In this document: one piece after another, positions 59,701-64,000 of the stretch
Layout: every line of letters starts with the position of its first letter
How positions within the stretch are numbered: the first letter of the stretch is position 1
Origin: CAZSBB01 sp964605235
GTDB taxonomy: Bacteria > Planctomycetota > Phycisphaerae > Phycisphaerales > Phycisphaeraceae
NCBI GenBank assembly: GCA_964605235.1
Contig: CAZSBB010000002.1
Coordinates: 62,001-126,000, forward strand
Length of the DNA stretch: 64,000 nucleotides
Direction: 5' to 3'
Position numbers and translations under genes: made by a program
Notes under the pieces: generated by a model
What the model was told of the DNA's origin: nothing
Seen by the model: only the letters and a program-made list of their open reading frames with translations
Databases searched by the model: none

Positions 59701-62700
59701 ATCAGGGTGAGCTCGCCGCCGGAATCGTCGACAAAGGTGTAGCTTTGGCCCTGCGCCAGCTCGATCAGCACCGGGTCCAGCCCGCCGACCGACGGGCCCT
59801 GGTAGACATCGCCGCCGACGATGATGTAGCGCACGTTGCCGCCGGGGCCGGTGTAGATGTCGACGCCGCCGAAGTCGCCTTCCACATCGATCAGGTCGAT
59901 GATGCCATCCTGACCCACGTTGTCGGCATCGACCACGATGCGGGCGCCGAAGTCGAGGAAGGTGTCAGTCAGATCGGCGAAGTTCATTTCGCCGGCGCGG
60001 AGCACGCCCAGCCCGCCGTCGATTTCGAGATTCACATAGACGGAGCCCAGGCCGTCGATGACCTGCACGTCGCCATGGATGGAGGCGGACTCGATGTTCA
60101 TCAGATCGACGGTGCTCTGAATCAGGCCGACGCTGCCGTTGATTTCCAGGTTGACGCCGAAGTTGCTGTCATCGGTGGCGCCCAGGCCGATCTGGCCGGC
60201 GACCAGAGCGCGCAGATTGCCGTCGTCGGTCTGGATGTCGTTCTCGAGGTTGGTGCCGGCGTAGTAAATGATGCCGCCGGCTTCGATCGCACCCAGGTCG
60301 CCGCGCGCCGCGTTGATGCTCGGCCCACTGGTCAGGTTGTACAGGTCGGTGCCCGCCTGCACGGAGCCGATGGCGATGTTGCCCACGTCCGTCACCAGCA
60401 GTTCATAGGGCAGTTCACCAAGCAGATAGGTGACGGACTCGCCGGTGTCCGCCTCGCCGTTGAAATCGCCATCGCCGGTGAACGCCACCGCGAAGCGGTA
60501 AATGCCCGGGCGATCGGCGGTGAAGGTGATGACCTGATGCTGCAACTGCTCAGGGTCGAGGTCGGAGAAGTCGGTGGCGATCAGGCGGCCATCGGGGTCA
60601 AAGATGCCCAGATTGTGCAGGTTCTCATAGATGAAGCCGAACTCCTCGTCCTCGCGGGGCTTGACCTGCACGCTGACGGTCTGCCCCGCCATCAGGGCCA
60701 GGGCGTAGTAGTCGACCATGTCATTCACATCGCCGTCACCGTTGAGCTGGCCGAACAGGCGCACCACATCCGGCGCGGTGGCGTCGTCATTGGCGAGCAC
60801 GGTGCCGATGCGCTGCGCGGTTTCAAAGCTGTCGTTGGCGAAGGTGCCCGCGTCCTGATACAGGAAGCCGGCCTGGAACAGCGAGCCTTCGGTTTCCTTC
60901 TCAGAAGGATCGGCGATGAGCTCGATCTCGCGCACCGCGGCTTCCTCCGCGGTCACGTTGCTGATGCCGTGCTGATTGTCCGCATTGATGCGGGCGATCA
61001 TCGATTCGAGCGTCCAGACCTGTCCGATCTTGCCGCCGACCTGAATGTCCACGCCGGACATGTACTGCGGCTCGGCGACCGTGGTGGCTTCGTCCGTGCC
61101 CAGCGAGCCGGAGGTGATCAGGCTGCGCAGGTCGCCGGCGACAAAGAAGTTGTCCTCCAGCACGGGATCGCCTTCGAACTGGCCCTCGGCGACGCCGGTG
61201 ATGAGCCAGCCGAAGTAGGCATCGCCCAGCGAGCCGGACACATTGACCTGGCCGGTGAAGGTGCCGCCGACGAGCAGCTTGCCCAGGTCCTGACCCACGG
61301 CGCTGTCGTTCTGCGTGCCGAGCACTTCCATGATGATGGCGGACTCGACGCCGACCGCCGAGCCGAGCCCGGCCGTGGCGTTGTCGATCACCAGGAAGCG
61401 ATCGTTGGCGAAATCGAAGCTCAGGTCCGCCACGGTGTTGCGCAGCGAGCCGTTGGCGGTCGCCACGTTGGTGCCGACGAAGCCCGAAGCGATGCTGATG
61501 TCGACCAGTCGGCCGTTGGTCAGGTCCTGCGCGAGCAGCCGACCGTCGCGGTCGAAGTCGATGCCGCCGATGTTCACGCTGGAGCCGGTGCCCACATCCG
61601 TCAGGTTCACCGTGCTGAGGGTGGCGCCGGTGAGCGGATTGATCTCGGCCAACTGGTTTTCGCCGATCACCACGAACAGGCCCTGCTGTCCGACGACCGA
61701 ACCTTCGCCGGTGGCGAACGCCATGCTGGTGACGCCGGTGACGCCCAGCGTGGCGATGCGGGTGAACTGGCCAAAGGTGCTGGTCGGGACGTTGCCGAAG
61801 GTGCTCACGTCGATCACGCCCAGCGTGCTGGACGCCGGCGGGGTGACGTAAAGCTGTTCATTAGGATTATTGGTGGCGGGGTTGCTGGTGAAGACGGAGA
61901 AGAACGCGCCGCTGCGGTCGGAAGCGTAGCCTTGCAGTTGCGCCGCGACCGAGCCGGGGCTGGTGACTTCCGTCAGGCTGACCGTCGAGCCGGTGATATC
62001 CAGCAGGATGGTGCGGCCGGTGCCGGCGCCCGCGCCGCGATCGACCGCGACGAGGTTGCCATTGCGGTCGACGTCCATGCCGGTGATTTCGGTGTCGACG
62101 CCCGCCACCTGGAGTTGCGGGTCCAGGGTGGTGACTTCGCCGGTGTTCAGGTCGATTTCCACCAGGCGGTCCACAGCCGTCGCGCCGCTGGTGTCGCGGA
62201 GGACCGCCACCAGGCGCGCACCGCCCTCGATGAAGGACAGGGCGGTGATCTGGTCGGTGATCGGCGAGCCGGACTGGGTCAGGGAAACCAGGCGGGACGC
62301 GACGATTTCGTCCACGTTGTCGCCATCAACGTCGGCGGCGGCTGTGCCGACGGTGTAGAGCACCTGGGCGGGATTCGCCGAGCTGTCTTCGGGATCATTG
62401 CCGACGGCAAAGAGGATGCCGTCGTTGGGTCGGGCGTCGAGGCCATGGATGCCCAGCACCGCGCCATAGCCGACGAGCTTGGTGGTGTCGGTGGTGACGA
62501 TTTCACCCAGGCCGACCACCGCGCTGATGGCGCCGCTGGTGGTGCGGTCGACGCGCAGCAGCGACTGCGTGGAATTGGCGGCGCCCAGGCTGGTCTGCGC
62601 CACGGCGAAGACGGTGCCGGTGGTGGTGATGGTCAGGTCGTCGATGTCATAGCTGCCGCGCAGGTCGCCGCCGGTGGTCTGGGCGGCGGGCACGTAGTTG

Positions 62701-64000
62701 TCAATGGCAATGATGGCGTACAGTTCTTCGACGCCATCGAAGTCAAGATCGCCAAAGTCGATGCCCTGGATGTCGGACAGGGAGATGCCCAGGCCCGCAT
62801 CAATGACTTCGCGCACCGCAATGGCTTTGCCGTCGATGATGAGCGCCAATTCGTCGCCGGCGATGTTGAAGCCGAACTCATCGCGCTGGTCGCTGTCGAC
62901 CAGGAACATCCGGCCGTCGCGCGAGATCGCCATGGCGGTGGCGTTGTCGACATTGCCTTCGACCATCCGCCGCGCCAGGGAATTGGAAACCGTGACGCCC
63001 GAGTTGGGGAAGTTGAAGTCGGGGAAGCCCAGGATGGTGGAGGCGACAATCAGGCCCGCCGCCACATTGTTGAAGGGATCGCCCGGCAGGTCGTCCACGC
63101 CCGCGGCGCGCACGCCCAGGGTTTCGAGCAGTTGGGCGACCGTCAGCGGGATGAGGTCTTCCTCGTCGTCGTCGGGGTCGATGTTTTCCGTGCGGGCGCC
63201 GATGTAGACGGTGCCGGTGGCATCGGGGATGTCCATGATGAAGGCTTCCCCACCCTGGGCCGGGGTCAGCACGCGGATGCTGCCGGCGCTGCCGGTGTAG
63301 GGAATCATGTCGCGGACTTCATCGGGCTTCTCGGGATCGAAATCGGGCACTTCGCCAATGACGATGCTGGAGTTGATGTCGCTCTGCACGACATAGATCT
63401 GGAAAATGTCCGAGGTCGGATGGCGATCGCGCGAGTCGATGAGCACCAGTTCGTCGGCCTGGGTGTCGGTGCCGACGAGCACGCCCAGCTCGCCGGTGAA
63501 CGGGTTGAGCAGGAACGGGTTCCAGGTCAGGCCGTCGATCGATTCGCCGCGGATGGTGCCGTCGCCGTTGTCTTCGGCGGAGGGGTCGTCCGGGTCGGGC
63601 AACGGGCCCAGCACCAGCGCCACGCCGGTGTTCACATTGACGCGCAGCAGGGCGCTGTCAGCGCCGGCATTGGTGGTCATCAGAATGCTGGATTCAGCGC
63701 CGGTGGAGCTGCCGCCGGCGAACGCGATGCCCGAGACATCGAGCACGCCTTCGCCGTTGAGTTCCACCCGCACGCTGGTGAGCACGGCGCCGGAGGCGGG
63801 ATCGATGGTGATCAAGCGTCCGGCCGCATCCTCGCCGTCGTCCTCCGCCACGGTCTGGAAGCCGTAGAGGATGGCGCCGCTGGAGGTCTGGTCGAAAGCG
63901 ATGGAGGTGATGACGTTGCCGTTGGTGAACGTGCCCACACGGGTGATGCTGTTCTGAATGGCCGAGCGATTGCCCGCCTGGACATCCATGGTGTAGAGCA
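50751..64000 (-). CDS. Giant secreted repeat protein with C-terminal metzincin-type zinc protease (5' end outside window)
   Basis: At least 4412 residues are encoded and the frame stays open to the right edge, so the N-terminus is missing. Counted from the Met at 63989: a beta-propeller-like block (about 1-880, repeated D-P-x-T/S-G-x strands such as ITIDPASGAV, EINPLTGAT); short VxGxLGxLxVxG beta-helix strands (880-2880, 3400-3700); a PPC-like domain at about 1045-1190 (DSFETAQRIG; VDYYALALMAGQTVSVQV); three poly-Asn tracts at about 1441, 1525 and 1803 and a Gly/Ser/Thr linker; a second propeller-like block (about 2900-3400); a second PPC-like domain (about 3960-4075). The end carries HELGHTLGLNH (4327-4337), the zinc site of metzincins, with a possible Met-turn LSLMVSG. 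Stop is followed by a terminator. Likely exported; substrate unknown. Confidence 0.85.
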   Translation of the reverse strand, partial: LYTMDVQAGNRSAIQNSITRVGTFTNGNVITSIAFDQTSSGAILYGFQTVAEDDGEDAAGRLITIDPASGAVLTSVRVELNGEGVLDVSGIAFAGGSSTGAESSILMTTNAGADSALLRVNVNTGVALVLGPLPDPDDPSAEDNGDGTIRGESIDGLTWNPFLLNPFTGELGVLVGTDTQADELVLIDSRDRHPTSDIFQIYVVQSDINSSIVIGEVPDFDPEKPDEVRDMIPYTGSAGSIRVLTPAQGGEAFIMDIPDATGTVYIGARTENIDPDDDEEDLIPLTVAQLLETLGVRAAGVDDLPGDPFNNVAAGLIVASTILGFPDFNFPNSGVTVSNSLARRMVEGNVDNATAMAISRDGRMFLVDSDQRDEFGFNIAGDELALIIDGKAIAVREVIDAGLGISLSDIQGIDFGDLDFDGVEELYAIIAIDNYVPAAQTTGGDLRGSYDIDDLTITTTGTVFAVAQTSLGAANSTQSLLRVDRTTSGAISAVVGLGEIVTTDTTKLVGYGAVLGIHGLDARPNDGILFAVGNDPEDSSANPAQVLYTVGTAAADVDGDNVDEIVASRLVSLTQSGSPITDQITALSFIEGGARLVAVLRDTSGATAVDRLVEIDLNTGEVTTLDPQLQVAGVDTEITGMDVDRNGNLVAVDRGAGAGTGRTILLDITGSTVSLTEVTSPGSVAAQLQGYASDRSGAFFSVFTSNPATNNPNEQLYVTPPASSTLGVIDVSTFGNVPTSTFGQFTRIATLGVTGVTSMAFATGEGSVVGQQGLFVVIGENQLAEINPLTGATLSTVNLTDVGTGSSVNIGGIDFDRDGRLLAQDLTNGRLVDISIASGFVGTNVATANGSLRNTVADLSFDFANDRFLVIDNATAGLGSAVGVESAIIMEVLGTQNDSAVGQDLGKLLVGGTFTGQVNVSGSLGDAYFGWLITGVAEGQFEGDPVLEDNFFVAGDLRSLITSGSLGTDEATTVAEPQYMSGVDIQVGGKIGQVWTLESMIARINADNQHGISNVTAEEAAVREIELIADPSEKETEGSLFQAGFLYQDAGTFANDSFETAQRIGTVLANDDATAPDVVRLFGQLNGDGDVNDMVDYYALALMAGQTVSVQVKPREDEEFGFIYENLHNLGIFDPDGRLIATDFSDLDPEQLQHQVITFTADRPGIYRFAVAFTGDGDFNGEADTGESVTYLLGELPYELLVTDVGNIAIGSVQAGTDLYNLTSGPSINAARGDLGAIEAGGIIYYAGTNLENDIQTDDGNLRALVAGQIGLGATDDSNFGVNLEINGSVGLIQSTVDLMNIESASIHGDVQVIDGLGSVYVNLEIDGGLGVLRAGEMNFADLTDTFLDFGARIVVDADNVGQDGIIDLIDVEGDFGGVDIYTGPGGNVRYIIVGGDVYQGPSVGGLDPVLIELAQGQSYTFVDDSGGELTLIPNGVDPELNDNNENNNNNQDQEPVNAAAALTLVTYAISSGGSVLINVTSTGGLEVVAHSNSNGRPVEIGTINVLGSGTAVLDPGEVADENTGNNNNNNNNEPEVVPTLSVLIRSEDGTPVDVYRIIGGEEEQTFEGGTGTGGTGGSGSGSGGTGGTGSSGGTSGAFDSIINSTGGEVVNISAESINLLAVAGDIALPKSHTGAAVNRRAVIADGFPFVQEHNAVIAGNIRTVRSNGAIGNIIAQGYLGQVSANFDNINQIGVFEGINGLIYATADIDRVQIGEGLAETGNGYVQHAGIFAEGFIFEVVNQGRNSDILGNIVALEGIGLINLIGGAIVNANIMMPLEFEDSLEWRRDTQGEFEQIENENDTNNNNNNNNNNDLSDEERAAAANLERRNNIKNSTAGIGDITISAGGGILGTRFSAMNFGDLTIGLNDSTAFGLLNSRFAVNGNGSYGNLTVTGYGIRDVVFGPAAFMGNVQLISSRLDMPNGQRIWMRQGDAIDHTNFALAARTRETDAVHANTLNDLATFLADSVGVTVSDLLVLGAGGTLGDRDGKNGADVLQAGLIQNVTMTGSLDLGMVSAYQIRGTTVINFANSINAITTTDLMEGLSVTTGRIGKFSPGTDMDNVRLQIAGTLDNFSVNGNILNNSQIMLHGANGYLRSFKVAGNMDGDLLVNGRVGSIDIKGDLSGNIDIIGSNSRLAALNTFKLGGEYTNGALNIDGSVGTMTIGRGFGVNGDTFLVTGDLRTLTVGADRTHDGADLGISLRVLGNLSTLNVDGKLSGSIEIFGDLGRMTVRADNTTRNDLAGIMSGDVSVLGLLSSATIDGNDLTGRITAGEGIRTVTISKGDLGAAGVVAAAYGDLQSFTIRGGDLNGQVLATNGNIKTISVTGSDLGAASVIAARNLSSLRLDGNILSGAQIDIANELGMLMLGGDVQAGAMIEVGTLNSARVGGDFNGELEVDEPGKRATRFDVAGDFDGQLHLTGDASVSVGGDFGTTTASPAHLTVTGSLTTMTVRGTMRGNAQVDGSARTFTLGAMDGAVITVGGDLTSVRVTGDIDDSIIQVGARAGRDMTFASANNVTGPTTADNGEGGFMAELGTVSANAITNSLIASGGGIKSLTAKDAVTNSSVVSGFVLGSSALADAQRNNLNALALGPGGVDIDLTNGLSDAEQANLLARTDRRLYRGDISTFSAGGNGLVGSDLVAGIDVGADGFFGTNDDSVVFDRGGALPDGGGQSSINSVRATNSDAASNILADTGFGRTTFGAGHLANIGTLDYDPLTDLGFNPAGPTATVTSGNSVTLNLAGGTITFSTRGRTDAIDIFDSIAGDDFIDSIFIRSSDGRATLDITTNDPNVQIGRILTADDVPLSGINIDGQNGGVVTFAGDGVNGTADMWIDGVSNFTLAMKTRNDPSVFAIGGNFAGVIGGDVRQLDLGSFNSSALLRVAGSITTANLYDGTGDALFGTLSTAGSTGITQIAIDGSGAADDTVIYDALNGQIIRLNPDSGAITSQLGVIDPLTGATVNLTGMDFDAAGNLLATATIDSLVPTVNLGGMANDAVELHGLAISSTGRIMAIRTLNNVDTLVEINAGTGAITTIGVVRDLFANTFDGNIQQLAFDNSGNLLALTNDRDGTGGAATPATGYALLKISLTPNNTGSVLATRPSSSALPGVLLNAGGLTDDYVAMAVNNAGTLYAVRRINGGTQDELVTINATTGTVAVIGVMQLDGNETLVNGIGFDGNGNLVAQTKNGAAGQLIGLTAADLAGSNTGNFVAITNTDAITTDLEAFALRRVNGQVQAFSYETQTLGGQTFRNAGLSGVLGIVDQTTGAFVQLSTLADADGNGIIVGGMTVDVDNTGHVFIASADANGSHLLEIDPTTGLLVADHGVVTDTVTGQPVEIGSLEFENGQLIGLSRTARQVVNIALIGNGNGTVDSNARTESGSVSNGLRDLAFDAAGRMLGVADSTAGNDQVVELRGTTQDALRGLVANSIKTLNINPSAGNTFTGRIAATGNSIDRATLNGDFAGLISDLGAIGSVTQRSGNFAGAIGGASLKSFTTSGEFTGDAILDIVGDLGSITGKGNFAGIINGQSGKSISFMGDAAAGSRIKVEGSLSSLSLRGHAAGQIETGSVDRLDVTGNLAATGIISIDGYAKSVSIGGNVLAGSSIMVRGALDRLTVKGDHAGLIAAREGLGTAMLGSVTSGVLATGGSGKSLTVSGVSRDALFLYGVWIGDDGIVNTEDDIITGGSLDMARFDEWRDTVLAAGVLPTLASGPFVTGVSDNRLFLGNPNSNDLLLRDSAEAGGILASTIGRITISGRVTNSSSTTGRTSALVAADGLPESITGTFGYAVPMRTYGDPFGAPTVVSTRQVNNTEIEIVFSELLNTASLTLSVDGDNDGTLDDPADVLGSVTLSTLGGEILDDITLRYTTRVSDEGVEQGVLRIFKNTGVFDDIILVTLGDGVTNPAIYDRSGLRSSLRDMNQDGVQTAGEDFAGTILDGDGDGVEGGEHLAVSAENATASPFIFALVDAAVPAVVDAGPVAIDGVLDGLADVQVYRVEGQAGQFLSANAFVTGGFNFGLVMGIFLRDGQGTSNVADDTFELLSTYSADNDFFNNDDLTQAVELPETGDYFIVIGSPAFDTNNNDYFANLFDTEFHLDITLSSTDELLDGVVNGSTGLPAEVTVAYVSNAIGDANNELGANLPKQLVYLNFDGGETFDFVAEGQFAEASVDAFDPTYLRFNFDADDRNALIYGNTERGITGIVDHVVDLYDSVNLFGEAPALDVVKHDTATASINDFLAAFNAAAGGLYFTTVDPTQAIADGALNIQVTEVLIGQGYYFGLEDALYGIASQVDTANMDKADSAAVFAQNFSNVTQVEDADLALNQYSQAIAFVTAHELGHTLGLNHTKRVTIADDPDNNNATVNTQSYGLLSLMVSGAGSFSVDLLAAHTLGTAHLWSGPGSAEFPIGQLDARANLIRWLS

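Overview
The window is a 64 kb piece of a GC-rich bacterial chromosome with gene density typical of a free-living Gram-negative. It is most likely from Planctomycetota, plausibly class Phycisphaerae. That is an inference from gene content, as there is no rRNA gene here. Supporting signs are a type II pseudopilin-like protein with an H-X9-DG motif, small membrane proteins with zinc ribbons of the CGYDLR type, a DUF2752 protein, an FmdB protein with a long Ser/Lys tail, a GxxExxY protein, very large secreted repeat proteins, and many short dispersed inverted repeats. LptB, lipoproteins and a YdbH-YnbE-YdbL set indicate an outer membrane.

Layout. 1-1670: a truncated lptB and a divergent cdsA. 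1786-8441 (minus): a chaperone cluster transcribed groEL2, groES, groEL1, a GxxExxY gene inside a short inverted repeat, dnaJ, grpE, fmdB. 8442-11781: an accessory region with an ankyrin-repeat protein and a 275-bp tandem array of small genes broken by a 100-N assembly gap. 11782-17064: a pseudopilin, a GntR/LacI-type regulator, a small zinc-ribbon protein, and a GH4 glycosidase divergent from an AraC regulator. 17093-19736 (minus): ASCH protein, nadC, birA. 19853-26305: a 2150-residue secreted CARDB-like repeat protein. 26477-30301: an ADP-ribosylglycohydrolase, tRNA-Ala(TGC), an AMMECR1 protein and an isolated nuoH. 30302-31039: a non-coding nested palindrome. 31040-37622: pssA, DUF2752, two tandem paralogous lipoproteins, a glycosyltransferase, then an operon of a D-2-hydroxyacid dehydrogenase, a nucleoside phosphorylase-like protein and nadD. 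37762-45189: a SGNH esterase, yidC-mnmE, an AraC regulator and a zinc-ribbon membrane protein. 45525-50638 (minus): clpS, a zinc-ribbon membrane protein, ydbH-ynbE-ydbL and nfo. 50751-64000 (minus): the C-terminal 4.4 thousand residues of a giant surface protein ending in a metzincin-type zinc protease.

Functional themes. Protein folding (two GroELs, GroES, DnaJ, GrpE, ClpS) and envelope biogenesis (LptB, CdsA, PssA, YidC, YdbH/YnbE/YdbL, lipoproteins) dominate, along with NAD and biotin cofactor metabolism. Carbohydrate use is suggested by GH4, the SGNH esterase and three regulators of sugar-operon type. Several gene pairs overlap by about 4 bases (nadC-birA, yidC-mnmE, phosphorylase-nadD), so translational coupling is likely. 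Gaps between convergent genes repeatedly contain palindromes. The least explained items are the tandem small-gene array, the giant metzincin protein and the 580-bp palindromic element.
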